Shown: positions 1 to 8,381 of the stretch, piece after piece
How positions within the stretch are numbered: position 1 is the stretch's first letter
How the letters are laid out: every line of letters begins with the position of its first letter
From: Natrialba swarupiae
GTDB lineage: Archaea; Halobacteriota; Halobacteria; Halobacteriales; Natrialbaceae
NCBI RefSeq assembly: GCF_008245225.1
Contig: NZ_VTAW01000009.1
Location: 1 to 64,000 of the forward strand
Direction of reading: 5' to 3'
DNA: 64,000 nt
Program-made: the position numbers and the translations under genes
Notes under the pieces: model-generated
Databases searched by the model: none
What the model was told of the DNA's origin: nothing
What the model saw: the letters and a program-made list of their open reading frames with translations, nothing else

Positions 1-111
1 CTTGCAGGGTTGTGGCGCTGCTGGACACAGTTTCCACACCCTGCTGCCTTCGTTGAGAACGTTTCTATGACACGCTCGTCGCGAACAATCCGTGAGCGAC
101 AGCAACGTGAT

Positions 112-189
112 GCGAGGCGGTTCGAAGTAGACGAGTCGCGCGCAACGAAGTGAGCACGTCTCGACGTAGTTCGAACCCGCCCGAGCCCA
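112..189 (+). repeat. tRNA 3'-half remnant with inverted T-arm copy
   Basis: Positions 170-189 read as a canonical tRNA 3' half: T-loop TTCGAAC, T-stem strand CCGCC, acceptor strand CGAGCCC and discriminator A. No matching 5' half (GGGCTCG) occurs in the 110 bases before it, so it is not a complete gene in this window. GGCGGTTCGAA at 116-126 would be the missing 5' T-stem plus loop, but it is separated from the 3' half by about 43 bp containing AACGAAGTGAGC. The arrangement resembles the repeat beside tRNA-Ile at 23.4 kb. It is probably an attachment-site-type or duplicated tRNA end whose parent lies left of the window. Confidence 0.5.
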
Positions 190-337
190 TATTTCTGTGG
201 CGAACAACACCACGAGCGGGTCGTATCGCGTCGACGGTAGTAGCATCGAAGTCATCCGGATGGCGGAAAGCGACGATACGACCGCATATTGGGCCGAGTC
301 GGTTTACTACCCGGCTCCCGGCGGACTGGATCGAGTC
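190..337. other. intergenic, no supported gene
   Basis: This stretch separates the tRNA-like remnant from the convergent lipoprotein gene. A forward frame opens with GTG at 197 and is free of stops through this stretch, reading into the antisense of the lipoprotein gene. The part before 340 has plausible codon use, so it could be the tail of a decayed gene. I see no start signal or recognisable domain. Confidence 0.3.
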
Positions 338-979
338 CTAGAGTTCGATACACTCTCCCTCGGGGCTGTCGATCGGGTCGGTGTCGCCCCACGAGTGGAA
401 GGTTACCGTCGCGACGTCCGTCTCGAGTTGAGCGGGGTACCCGGTCTCGGTGTCGACGTACCAGCGGGCGTCCTCCTCTGGGTGTTCGTACACCTCGACG
501 GAGTCGCCGTTCAGGGTCGTCGTTTCGGTGGCTTCGAGCGAGTCCTGGACGCCCTGTGGGTTCTCGATGTCTGGCACGGAGGTTTCCGCCGCCGGATCGT
601 CCGTAATGACGCAGTTCCCCTCGACGATCCCGTACGTCTCGCCGTCGACGTGGTATGACTCGACCACCTCGCCGTTGCCGAACTCGGTGCGAGTGTAGTG
701 GTCTCCCTCGTAATGGGTCTGAGAGATCTCCGGAGAGCCAGCTTCGTGGAGGTCGATCTCTGAGACGTAGGACTCTCCGTAGTTGATGTCGCCTCCGGAT
801 CCGGTTCCGTGCTGGCCAGGTGCGTCGTCACCCTCGTCGGTCGAGCTGTCTGCATTGCCGTTTCCGTCGTCGCTGGTATCGCCGTCACTCCCGTCGTCGC
901 TCGTACATCCGGCCAGTCCAGTGGCGACGCCGACTCCGGAGAGGATCAGCAGTCGACGCCGCGTCAGTCGCTCGCTCAT
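338..979 (-). CDS. haloarchaeal lipoprotein, function unknown
   Basis: A 213-residue secreted lipoprotein. The N-terminus has a twin-arginine-like RRR followed by a short hydrophobic stretch and the lipobox LAGC (Cys about residue 25), the usual way haloarchaeal lipoproteins are Tat-exported and lipid-anchored. A low-complexity Asp/Ser/Gly linker (about 27-60) follows, then a globular domain with alternating YES/YHVDGETYG-type strands, reminiscent of bacterial LolA/outer-membrane lipoprotein carrier folds. That resemblance is only an impression. Its ATG overlaps the stop of the upstream beta-propeller gene by 4 bp, so the two are almost certainly cotranscribed and may act together at the cell surface. 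Confidence 0.75.
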   Translation of the reverse strand: MSERLTRRRLLILSGVGVATGLAGCTSDDGSDGDTSDDGNGNADSSTDEGDDAPGQHGTGSGGDINYGESYVSEIDLHEAGSPEISQTHYEGDHYTRTEFGNGEVVESYHVDGETYGIVEGNCVITDDPAAETSVPDIENPQGVQDSLEATETTTLNGDSVEVYEHPEEDARWYVDTETGYPAQLETDVATVTFHSWGDTDPIDSPEGECIEL

Positions 980-2493
980 CGCTCGCTCTTCGTCGTCCCA
1001 CGTCGGGCCAGCAGATACGACACTCCACCGATGCTCGCGAGCGCGCTGGCGACGCCGAGACCGGGCAAGCTGTCGTCCGAACCGGACCCAGCTGTGCCGT
1101 CGTCCGTGCTGTCTGGGTCGTCGGCCGAGCCATCGTCGTCTCCGGACCCACCGCCGACGTCGCGCGGCTGATGGATCTCCTCGAGTGAGGGTCTGTCGGC
1201 CGCCGCCGCTGTCTCCGCCCAGGTGTCGTGGTGACCGAGTGTTCCGTACTGCATCCGCGATCCCGCACCCGAGCCAGCAATACCCGCATCGATGGCGTAC
1301 ACCGTCGTATCGTTCGAGAAGTAGACGATACCGTCGACGACGGTCGGAGACGGCGCGTGCTGCATCAGACCGATCGGAGTCTCGGTATCGAACCGCCAGT
1401 CGACGTCGCCGCGTTCTGTATCTATCGCGTACAGGTATCCGTCGTCACTGAAGACGAAGACGAGCCCATCCGCGACGGTTGGGGACGAACGCACTCGTTC
1501 GCCATCGCCTCGCGTCGCACGTGCCTCGTCGGTCACGTCGAGTGTCCACCGTTCGCTCCCGTCCTCGGCGTCAACTGCGTACATATAGCCTTCCCAGTCG
1601 CCGACGTAGACGGCCCCATCGGCTACGGTCGGCGAGGCGCTGACCTCGGACGACTGGAGCGAGTACTCCCACGACAGGTCGCCGTCCTCGGCATCGATCG
1701 CAAGCAGTCGACTTCCGACCTCGCCGACGTACACTGTTCCGTCTGCGATGGTTGGCGAGGAACGAATCGGTCCGTCTGCCGCGAACGCCCACTCCGCCTC
1801 GCCCGTCTCGGCGTCGATCGCGTAGAGGTGGGCATCGTCGCACCCGACGTAGACGATCCCGTCGGCAACGAGTGGCGTCGAGGCGACGCTATCGTCGGTT
1901 TCGAAGAGCCACTCGCGTTCACCCGTCCACGCGTCTAGGGCGTAGACGACGCCGTCGTCGCTTCCGAGATAGATCATCCCGTCGAAGACGACCGGCTGTG
2001 TGCTGGGGGCGTACTCCACGTCGACGCTGTAGAGCCGATCGTCGGTCGCCGCGTCGTAAGCTTCCACGGCGGCGTCTCCGCCGTCCTGGGCGACGAAGAG
2101 GACGTCGTTGACGACGGTCGCTGCATTGACCGGCCGATCCTGGAAGATCGCCTCCCGGTGGTCGCCGGTCGCCGCATCGATTGCGTGCACTCGATGGCTC
2201 GGTTGTTCCGACATCCCCACGTAGACCGTCCCGTCGACGACCGTCGGTGCAGTCCGGGCCCGCTGATCGGCTTCGTAGGTCCACTCGATAGTCCCGCCTG
2301 CAGCCGCTGTCTCGGTAGCCCCGGCGACAGCGACACCCGCCATCGCCACTCCGACACTCGCCCGGAGAACGTCCCGTCGAGTCGAACCCGACCGGCCTTC
2401 CGTCGCGTCTTCTAAGTTCCTCGGTCGGGTTCTACGAAGAGCCCCCCACCGACTATTACGTTGATCGTCGCGTTCACGCGCCCTCAGTTCCAC
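976..2493 (-). CDS. Tat-exported PQQ-type beta-propeller protein
   Basis: About eight repeats of the pattern SPTVADGTVYVG...YAIDAETG fill residues roughly 70-400, the signature of a BamB-like (PQQ-like) eight-bladed beta-propeller. A twin-arginine signal (STRRDVLRASVG) lies at about residue 37, so translation may start downstream of the first Met; the stretch before the signal is arginine-rich and unlike mature protein. The C-terminus has an Asp/Ser linker, then LPGLGVASALASIGG followed by a hydrophobic segment and LLARR, resembling a PGF-CTERM sorting tail (processed by archaeosortase in haloarchaea). It is likely surface-anchored and organises a complex or binds a ligand; no catalytic role is visible. 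It is cotranscribed with the downstream lipoprotein. A decayed relative lies at 26.6-26.8 kb. Confidence 0.85.
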   Translation of the reverse strand: MELRARERDDQRNSRWGALRRTRPRNLEDATEGRSGSTRRDVLRASVGVAMAGVAVAGATETAAAGGTIEWTYEADQRARTAPTVVDGTVYVGMSEQPSHRVHAIDAATGDHREAIFQDRPVNAATVVNDVLFVAQDGGDAAVEAYDAATDDRLYSVDVEYAPSTQPVVFDGMIYLGSDDGVVYALDAWTGEREWLFETDDSVASTPLVADGIVYVGCDDAHLYAIDAETGEAEWAFAADGPIRSSPTIADGTVYVGEVGSRLLAIDAEDGDLSWEYSLQSSEVSASPTVADGAVYVGDWEGYMYAVDAEDGSERWTLDVTDEARATRGDGERVRSSPTVADGLVFVFSDDGYLYAIDTERGDVDWRFDTETPIGLMQHAPSPTVVDGIVYFSNDTTVYAIDAGIAGSGAGSRMQYGTLGHHDTWAETAAAADRPSLEEIHQPRDVGGGSGDDDGSADDPDSTDDGTAGSGSDDSLPGLGVASALASIGGVSYLLARRGTTKSER

Positions 2494-2598
2494 AATATCG
2501 ACGCGTTGGCCGGGGAACGCTTGACTGTTAGCTACGATCGAAGTAACTCATACGCCTACTTCGAAGTAACCCAGTTGAGAGATGGACGGCAGACCGGC

Positions 2599-3183
2599 TT
2601 ACGCCGGTGCGTACCGGTCGGCGGCTCGAGCAGCCAGTCGCGCGACACGGATGGGTTCGGGGCGGCCACCCGAGTGGGTAAACGCCTCGAGAACCTCCGT
2701 GGCCGTCGTGAACTCACAGCCGACGGCCCTGGCGTAGACGGTGTCGTCGCCGAGTGACAGCGCCCGCCGTTCGGGAAGGTCGTGGTACGCCTCGAGGCGG
2801 TGTTCGAGGGCCGCGCCGTCGAACGCCTCGCGAATGCCGTCCTCGAGACCATCGCTCGCCTCGAACGTGACCGCGATCACGGGACGGTCACACCGCTCGT
2901 GGATCGTCGAGAGCTCGAGAACGTTGTACCAGGCTGGAGCGACGGCACCGACCAGGACGTACCGGGCGTCGGGCCGCGCTGTGTCGTCGACGAGCGACGT
3001 GACTGCGTCGGTTGCATCGGTGCCGCCGACGGTGCACGAGCCGTAGGCGAGTCCGTCTACGACGCCGTCGGCGCGTACGACGGCGCCGTCGGCGCGTACG
3101 ACGGCGCCGGCGAGCGTGCTCTGGCTCCGGTTGCTCTGGTACGATTCGGCGATGCCAAGCGCCCGCGTTCCTGGTTTCGTCAC
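2599..3183 (-). CDS. DUF99 (UPF0215) family protein, endonuclease V-like fold
   Basis: 194 residues. The family hallmarks are visible: an N-terminal LGIAESY, an internal VDGL...TVGGTDATDAV, and a hydrophobic strand before PAWYNVLELSTIHE, ending in PVIAVTFE. DUF99 proteins are archaeal relatives of endonuclease V with no firm biochemical role. The start is GTG at 3183, overlapping the TGA of the upstream small-protein gene (GTGA), so the two are translationally coupled. Residues about 27-41 contain the 7-residue unit AVVRADG twice, encoded by a perfect 21-bp tandem duplication at 3064-3105. Confidence 0.8.
   Translation of the reverse strand: MTKPGTRALGIAESYQSNRSQSTLAGAVVRADGAVVRADGVVDGLAYGSCTVGGTDATDAVTSLVDDTARPDARYVLVGAVAPAWYNVLELSTIHERCDRPVIAVTFEASDGLEDGIREAFDGAALEHRLEAYHDLPERRALSLGDDTVYARAVGCEFTTATEVLEAFTHSGGRPEPIRVARLAARAADRYAPA
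3064..3105. repeat. 21-bp in-frame tandem duplication
   Basis: GCCGTCGGCGCGTACGACGG plus C occurs twice back to back (3064-3084 and 3085-3105), and the match continues for three more bases. It duplicates seven codons (AVVRADG) in the N-terminal beta-strand region of the DUF99 gene without shifting the frame. The two units are identical, which suggests a recent slippage event. Confidence 0.9.
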
Positions 3184-3356
3184 TCCGTGTCGTCTTTGAT
3201 CTCTTTCAACCGATCGAGTAGCTCGTCGCTGGATGCGCCGTTCTCGAACTCGATCGTCCCCTCGTGACTATTCTGTCCGGATTTGACTCCGTCGTCTTCG
3301 TCAAAATCAGCGTCAACGTCCTGTTGCTCGGATTCGTCGTAGCTCCCGAATCCCAT
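3180..3356 (-). CDS. small acidic haloarchaeal protein (DUF5786-type)
   Basis: 58 residues beginning MGFGSYDESEQQ, with the ATG at 3354-3356. A longer frame reaches 3491 but its extra N-terminus is basic and unlike haloarchaeal protein, so the shorter start is preferred. MGFGSYDESEQ followed by an acidic spacer, HEGTIEF and a C-terminal SSDELLDRLKEI helix is the pattern I associate with the DUF5786 family. Function is unknown; there is no membrane segment or metal motif. The stop overlaps the GTG of the DUF99 gene by 4 bp, giving a two-gene unit. Confidence 0.75.
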   Translation of the reverse strand: MGFGSYDESEQQDVDADFDEDDGVKSGQNSHEGTIEFENGASSDELLDRLKEIKDDTE

Positions 3357-3489
3357 ACGTGGTAACACACGGGTCCCTAGTTGAAAAGTTCCGCGGTGAT
3401 AGCTGTATCCTCTGATATCGTGAAATAAACACCAGCGGAACCGTTCGGACGACGCCACCGTTTTGACGCCGGAACGCGAGCGTTCGGTC

Positions 3490-4101
3490 ATGGAGGTTCA
3501 TCACGTCACCGAGGATGCGGAGACGTTCACCTGCAACGCGTTCCTGGCGGTCAGCGCGGAGACGACGCTCGTCGATGCGGGAGCCTGGGACGGCGTCGTC
3601 GAGGAGATTCGATCGCACACCGACCACGTCGATGCGGTCGTCGTGACCCATCAACACGGCGATCACGTCTCACAGCTCGAGGCGGTCGTCGACGCGTTCG
3701 ATCCCGACGTCTACGCCTACGCCAATCACCCGGCTCGGACGCACCCACTCGCGGACGGCGACGAGGTGACGATCGGCGACGAGACGTTCGACGTCGTCTC
3801 CACGCCAGGCCACGCCGACGATCACGTCTCGTTCGTCTCCGATCGCTCGCTGTTTTCCGGCGATGTCGTCGTCCACGACGACGGCGCGTTCGACTACGGA
3901 AGCTTCGGCCGAACCGACATGGCCGGCCAGTCCCGCGAGCGGCTCATCGAGAGCATCGAGGAGCTGCTCGAGCGGATGCCCGATGGCGTTTCCCGGATGT
4001 ACGCCGGCCACGGCGGTGTCTTCGAGGGCGACGTCCGCGACGTCGTCGAGACGGCCCTCGAGCGCGCGGAGAAACGCGAGCCGAAGTACCCCGACGAGTA
4101 G
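3490..4101 (+). CDS. metallo-beta-lactamase fold hydrolase
   Basis: 203 residues from the ATG at 3490. The binuclear metal signature THQHGDH follows a VDAVVV strand, and later metal ligands are visible as STPGHADDHVSF, LFSGDVV and MYAGHGG. The compact size matches glyoxalase II-like or generic archaeal MBL hydrolases. The substrate cannot be predicted. An upstream in-frame ATG at 3463 would add nine basic residues; I prefer the ATG at 3490, where the conserved MEVHHVTED sequence begins. It is divergent from the DUF99 unit and convergent with the MscS-like gene. Confidence 0.85.
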   Translation: MEVHHVTEDAETFTCNAFLAVSAETTLVDAGAWDGVVEEIRSHTDHVDAVVVTHQHGDHVSQLEAVVDAFDPDVYAYANHPARTHPLADGDEVTIGDETFDVVSTPGHADDHVSFVSDRSLFSGDVVVHDDGAFDYGSFGRTDMAGQSRERLIESIEELLERMPDGVSRMYAGHGGVFEGDVRDVVETALERAEKREPKYPDE

Positions 4102-4119
4102 TCCGGTCTGGGCAGGGCG

Positions 4120-4866
4120 CTAGTCGTCGCTCGTTGCGGCCGGCGATTCGTGAGCGACCTGTTTCGAGTTCTCGAGCCAGTTCTCGATGTTCTCGGCGAC
4201 GTAGTCCTTTCCGCCCCAGCCAAAGGCGATGCCAACTGCGAGCGCGACGGCCAGCCCCACGCCGTAGGCGATGCCCTGGGCGAACGTATGCAAGATCGTT
4301 ACGTCGACACCCATCGTATCGAGACCGATGACCAGGACGACGAAGTACAGCATCATCTTCGTCCCACGGGCGAGCGCCGGCGAGAAACCGGTCCCTTTCG
4401 CAACCGGCGACTGTCGGACCTGATCGGCGGCGTGACTGGCGAGATAGAAGCCCAGAAAGAGAACGACGGTCCCCATGAGAATCGGCGGGACGTAGCCGAA
4501 GAACTCGACCGCCCAATTTGAGATGAACCTCGTGGAAACCGACGCATATCGGTGGATGAGCCACTCTATCGCCACAAAGAACGTGACCAGCAGGACGTAG
4601 TACCTGGCGAGCAGTCCGAACGTCCGCGAGACGGCGACCTCCCCGTCGGAAAACAGCGCGTCGAAGGGGGTCCGGCGGACCTTCTCGTCGAGTTCGATCC
4701 GCCGGCCGAGCGTCGTAACGATCGGTTGGACTTTGCTCGCGACGACGGCTCCGAGCAACAGAATGAGCCCGAAGACGAGGAGAATCGGAAAGAACTCGAC
4801 GAGGCCGACGACGTGGCCCTCGAGAGCGTTTCGAATCCCGTCGACGAGCAACGGATACGAGTACAT
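4120..4866 (-). CDS. MscS-related membrane protein (conserved TM-helix repeat family)
   Basis: About 248 residues with five predicted transmembrane helices: near the N-terminus, around 80, around 125, around 170, and a last Gly/Ala-rich helix (GIAYGVGLAVALAVGIAFGWGGKD) like the pore-lining TM3 of small-conductance mechanosensitive channels. The cytoplasmic beta domain of true MscS is absent; the protein ends soon after the pore-like helix. The ATG at 4866 is preceded by GGAGGTGA at 4873-4880 (6-nt spacer), better spaced than the in-frame GTG at 4869. Likely an osmotic-stress or ion-permeation membrane protein. Confidence 0.75.
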   Translation of the reverse strand: MYSYPLLVDGIRNALEGHVVGLVEFFPILLVFGLILLLGAVVASKVQPIVTTLGRRIELDEKVRRTPFDALFSDGEVAVSRTFGLLARYYVLLVTFFVAIEWLIHRYASVSTRFISNWAVEFFGYVPPILMGTVVLFLGFYLASHAADQVRQSPVAKGTGFSPALARGTKMMLYFVVLVIGLDTMGVDVTILHTFAQGIAYGVGLAVALAVGIAFGWGGKDYVAENIENWLENSKQVAHESPAATSDD

Positions 4867-4872
4867 CACTGC

Positions 4873-4880
4873 TCACCTCC
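4873..4880 (-). promoter_or_regulatory. Shine-Dalgarno GGAGGTGA
   Basis: A full anti-16S match, GGAGGTGA on the minus strand, sits 6 nt before the ATG at 4866 and only 3 nt before the alternative GTG. It decides the start of the MscS-like gene. Strong SD sites are uncommon in haloarchaea, where many transcripts are leaderless. Confidence 0.6.
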
Positions 4881-5105
4881 CGAGAGTCGCTCACGTTCGT
4901 CTGTCAATCGTTCGCGTTCCTCCTGTTTCATACCGCAATTTCCTTCGAACATCTCATTCGGTAATTAAACGGAGGAAAGATAGTATTTTTGATTAGAAGT
5001 TGGGCCAGAATCTGTTCGAGGAAGTCGGAGACGGCTCGTTCGATTCGGAGTGAAGCGGCTACTCGACCTGGAATACGCGGAAGAAACCGGACCGCAGGCG
5101 GTCGA

Positions 5106-5255
5106 TTACGCCGCTCGAGCTTCCTTCGCCTTCGGGCGGAGGTTCCCGTAGCCACACTTGCGGCAATTGTCGGCATCTTTCGGGTTGCGTGCGTTACAGC
5201 GCATACAGATCATCTTCTCGAGCGTCCGTTTCTCTGCGGCGTCGAAGCTGGCCAT
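5106..5255 (-). CDS. rpl40e: 50S ribosomal protein L40e
   Basis: 49 residues starting [20 protein letters not shown]. The zinc ribbon is formed by CMRC and CRKC (about residues 17-34), with the typical [19 protein letters not shown] core and a basic tail. Archaeal L40e is about 50 residues. A longer frame to 5381 would add a threonine-rich non-native N-terminus, so the ATG at 5253-5255 is the start. It lies 25 bp downstream of tsr3 on the same strand; both act in ribosome assembly, so cotranscription is likely. Confidence 0.95.
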   Translation of the reverse strand: MASFDAAEKRTLEKMICMRCNARNPKDADNCRKCGYGNLRPKAKEARAA

Positions 5256-5280
5256 ATCGGGCCGTTGGGCCGACGTCCAT

Positions 5281-5826
5281 TTAACCGCTGTGATCGCTCC
5301 GTTCGTCCCCCTCGTCGTGGTCGTCCCCGTCGTCGGCGAGATAATCGTCCTGGACGGCGACGATATCAGTCGAGTCCGCACAGTCGCGGTACCGGCGCAA
5401 GGGTTCCTCGTTGAGCGTCAAGAATGTCTCGCCCCACCGAAACGGCTCGAGAATTTCGGCCGCACGCTCGGGCTCGCCAAGGATGGAGAGCGCGCCAGCG
5501 AGCGCCTCGACGGTAGTGAGCTGGAACGGGCGACCGTAGTTGACCGGGTTCGCGGCGACGAGAAACGGGAGGGCACGGTGGACGCCGTTCATCCGGAACG
5601 AGGCAGCCTCCGCGGACTCCCAGGAGCAGTCGAGCGCGACGAGGGTACCGAGGCCGTCCTCGAGATCCGCCGGCGAGAGCGCTTGCTCCGCGTGGGGGTT
5701 GAGAACGATCCCGTACGGAACCTGTTCCATCCGTCGGTAGAGGATCGCCTCGTCGAACTGCTCGAGGCGACGCGCCGTACACTTCTTCGGATCGTCGTCG
5801 CCCTCGTAGTAGACGTGACACTCCAC
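5281..5826 (-). CDS. tsr3: Tsr3 rRNA aminocarboxypropyltransferase
   Basis: 181 residues from a GTG at 5824-5826 ([18 protein letters not shown]). Tsr3 (formerly DUF367) transfers the 3-amino-3-carboxypropyl group of SAM to a hypermodified base near the decoding site of small-subunit rRNA. Family features visible are the N-terminal [34 protein letters not shown], and [25 protein letters not shown]. The C-terminus is a haloarchaeal Asp/His-rich tail. No ATG fits the domain boundary, so GTG is preferred. It precedes L40e by 25 bp on the same strand. Confidence 0.9.
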   Translation of the reverse strand: MECHVYYEGDDDPKKCTARRLEQFDEAILYRRMEQVPYGIVLNPHAEQALSPADLEDGLGTLVALDCSWESAEAASFRMNGVHRALPFLVAANPVNYGRPFQLTTVEALAGALSILGEPERAAEILEPFRWGETFLTLNEEPLRRYRDCADSTDIVAVQDDYLADDGDDHDEGDERSDHSG

Positions 5827-5876
5827 GGGTGGTCGTACGAACGACCGGAAGAAAAGCACCGCGGACCGGTGCCGTA

Positions 5877-7736
5877 TTATCCCTCGTGGATCGCCTCGCC
5901 TCGATTGAGCCGCGTAGCGATGGTGAACGTCTGCTCGGCCTCCCGTCGCGTCGGGAAGTGGGCGGACATGTACCGGGCGGTCGCGATCAGTGGAATTCGA
6001 CGGCGCGACTCGAGCGCACTCCCGACGTCGACGCCGTCGGCGCGATCCCCACGAGCCGCGGCCTCCGCCGTGGCGAGGTCGTACTGTCGGAACGCGGCCT
6101 CGAGGTTCTGGAGTGTGTGGAAGCCGGCGTCCTCGCACAGGAGGCTGTGGCCCAGCGTTCGCCTCAGGTCGGCGGACTTGCCCCCACAGTCGAGGAATTC
6201 GGCCACGAGCCGTCCGGATTCGTTCACCTCGCCGTCGACGTCGAACGTTTCGCGCAGGTCTTTGAGGATGGCGTCCGGGTCCCGGCCGGTGTCCTCCTCG
6301 CCAGCGTCGGGAATCGGTGCCGGTGGCGTGTTGAGAAAGCGATCGAGGTAGACCGAGATGCCGGCATCGAAGACGCCGCGGTAGAGTTCGACGGCGTCGG
6401 TTCGCCGCGTCGCTACGTGGACGGCGTTGGCGTAGGTGAACGTGTGATGAACCGTGTTCCAGTCGCCGAACTCGTTGGCGGTGCCAAACTGGGCGACCCG
6501 CGTCGCAGCGGCGTGGGCGACCTCGGCTGCGAGTTCTTCGCTCGTCGCCCCCTCGGCCGCCGCGTCCGCGAGCGCGTCGACGATCGCCTCGGGATCGTCC
6601 GCGAGCAGGGCCGATCGGAATCCGTCGGGGCGAGACCACGACGTCCCCGCCCCTTCTTCGACTAGCTCCTCGAGCCCGCTCGTCTCGGAGACGTCGCCGC
6701 CGTAGACGTCCTCGAGCAGGGCGATCAGGTCGATCGGCTGGCGCCACGCCGAGCGTTCGTCGCTTCGCGCCGCGGTCCTGATCGGTTCGACGACCGCGGC
6801 GAGGGCGTCGCCAGCGATCGGCTCGTTCCCTCGGCCGCTCACATCACCGGAATCGTCGAAGCCGTCGACGTGCTTGAGCGCCTCGAACGCCGTGTTCGCG
6901 AAGTCGAGGAGGTGGCCGTCCGAGAGGTAGGGATGGTCGGTCGCCGCGGCGAAGACGAGTTCAGCGAGTTCCGCTTCGGAGCGACCGGTTGCGACGGCAG
7001 TGCGCAGACAGCGTTCCGCGCCGGCCCGATCGCGCACCTCGACGCAGTCACGAAACCAGGATTTCAGCCGATCGAACGGGACCGCGTCGGTCGAAAACGA
7101 CGGCTGGTCGAAGTTCACCGACTCGCCCGCACAGTCGTCCGCGACGTGGCGAACACCGGTGTACAGCGCTCGCTTTCGATCCTCGGGTGAGAGGTCGCCG
7201 ATCACGTTCGCCATACAACCGAGTATCGTCAACCCCGATCCCCAGCCGGAGTCGTTGTACCGAGTACCGAAGAAAAGCGCCGTCTCGACGGGGTCGCGGA
7301 AGTCGATGCCCGCGTCGAGTAACCCGATCGTCGATTTGGCGACGACCAGTCGGAGGTTCTCCTCGAGTCCGGTCTCTAACCGTTCGGCCCAGTGTTCGTC
7401 GGGTGGCAGGTCCCGCGGCGGGTTCGGGTTCACGTAGACCGTTCCATCGCGGACCTCGACGGGGTACGTCGGCACGTCGTCGGCCCACGGGTCAAACGTG
7501 TCGCCACAGGAGAGTTCGAACCGCGCGTGGTGCCAGTGGCAGGTGAGGATGCCGTCGTCGACGGTGCCCTCGACCAGCGGAAAGGCCATGTGCGGACAGC
7601 GGTTGTTCACGGCCCGGATCTCGCCCTCGTGGGCGAAGATCGCGATCGGCGTTCCCTCGACGCTCGCCAGTTCGCGGCCGGACGCCTCGACGTCCTCGAG
7701 TGACGCGACCGCGTGGAAATCATCAGCTGTTGGCAC
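5877..7736 (-). CDS. Rieske [2Fe-2S] protein fused to a long helical domain
   Basis: 619 residues. The first ~105 residues are a Rieske ferredoxin domain with both cluster motifs, CPHM (Cys47, His49) and CHWHH (Cys66, His69), as in ring-hydroxylating dioxygenase ferredoxins or NirD. The remaining ~500 residues are alpha-helical and probably soluble, with a segment [16 protein letters not shown] whose His/Tyr pattern recalls Baeyer-Villiger questin-oxidase-like proteins. That resemblance is weak and from memory. A redox enzyme fed by its own Rieske domain is a reasonable inference; the substrate is unknown. The gene is separate from tsr3 (50-bp gap) and divergent from the NTF2-like gene. Confidence 0.8.
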   Translation of the reverse strand: MPTADDFHAVASLEDVEASGRELASVEGTPIAIFAHEGEIRAVNNRCPHMAFPLVEGTVDDGILTCHWHHARFELSCGDTFDPWADDVPTYPVEVRDGTVYVNPNPPRDLPPDEHWAERLETGLEENLRLVVAKSTIGLLDAGIDFRDPVETALFFGTRYNDSGWGSGLTILGCMANVIGDLSPEDRKRALYTGVRHVADDCAGESVNFDQPSFSTDAVPFDRLKSWFRDCVEVRDRAGAERCLRTAVATGRSEAELAELVFAAATDHPYLSDGHLLDFANTAFEALKHVDGFDDSGDVSGRGNEPIAGDALAAVVEPIRTAARSDERSAWRQPIDLIALLEDVYGGDVSETSGLEELVEEGAGTSWSRPDGFRSALLADDPEAIVDALADAAAEGATSEELAAEVAHAAATRVAQFGTANEFGDWNTVHHTFTYANAVHVATRRTDAVELYRGVFDAGISVYLDRFLNTPPAPIPDAGEEDTGRDPDAILKDLRETFDVDGEVNESGRLVAEFLDCGGKSADLRRTLGHSLLCEDAGFHTLQNLEAAFRQYDLATAEAAARGDRADGVDVGSALESRRRIPLIATARYMSAHFPTRREAEQTFTIATRLNRGEAIHEG

Positions 7737-7869
7737 GGGTCGTCGAACGCCGTCCGACCGTGTAAGCGTTTGCTGAATATGGGTTGTGTGTGGAAATAGA
7801 TATATCCGCCACCTCGAGCGTACCCACCGAGTACCAGACTTTTTACGACAGCGACGAAACGTCTTTCCG

Positions 7870-8193
7870 ATGGATTCGAGGTCGGTCGTTCGGCGGTACT
7901 ACGACGCACTCGACGACCACGAGTACGACGCGCTCGAGGACGTGCTCGCCCCGGGATTCGTACAACGGCGTCCCGACCGGTCGTTCCCGGACCGCGAGTC
8001 GTTCGTCCGGTTCATGCGCGAGGGCCGTCCGAATCCGAACACGACTCACGAACTGGTTGCCATCGTCGGCCAAGGTGAGACGGTCGCGGCTCGCGGCCGC
8101 GTCCTCGATTCGGACGACCCCCTGTTCGAGTTCGCCGACTTCTTCGAACTCGAGGACGGGCGAATCGTCGAACTCGAGACGTACTCCAGGTGA
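7870..8193 (+). CDS. SnoaL/NTF2-like protein
   Basis: 107 residues starting MDSRSVVRRYYDALDDHEYDAL, the opening helices of the NTF2/SnoaL cone fold, then a beta-rich half ending FADFFELEDGRIVELETYSR, which is diagnostic of this superfamily. Members are small-molecule isomerases, hydrolases or binding proteins; no specific catalytic role can be assigned. A longer frame begins at 7786 but adds sequence unrelated to the fold, so the ATG at 7870 is chosen. It is divergent from the Rieske gene, with an A/T-rich stretch (ATAGATATAT) between them that may hold a promoter. Confidence 0.75.
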   Translation: MDSRSVVRRYYDALDDHEYDALEDVLAPGFVQRRPDRSFPDRESFVRFMREGRPNPNTTHELVAIVGQGETVAARGRVLDSDDPLFEFADFFELEDGRIVELETYSR

Positions 8194-8381
8194 TCCTCTC
8201 GACCGGCTCTGTTCCGAACGCGAGGACCCCACCCAACGGACTCGAGACTATATCGGTTCACTGAGTAACACACCCAAACTGGGCACGTGCCACGATACCA
8301 TTTCTCTCTGAATTTGGGACACACACCCTCTATAGCGACGGATCTAAACTCACAAGTACCCGGGAGACCGTAACGATATAA

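Noticed and set aside
197-658. 153-codon frame on the plus strand at the left edge
   Set aside because: Most of it is antisense to the lipoprotein gene; only the part before 340 could be coding, too little to call a gene.
3340-3491. longer N-terminus for the small acidic protein gene
   Set aside because: The extra residues are basic and Cys/Trp-containing, unlike the conserved MGFGSYDESEQ start.
5158-6351. 397-codon open frame on the plus strand
   Set aside because: Antisense to tsr3 and the Rieske gene, both with clear family motifs.
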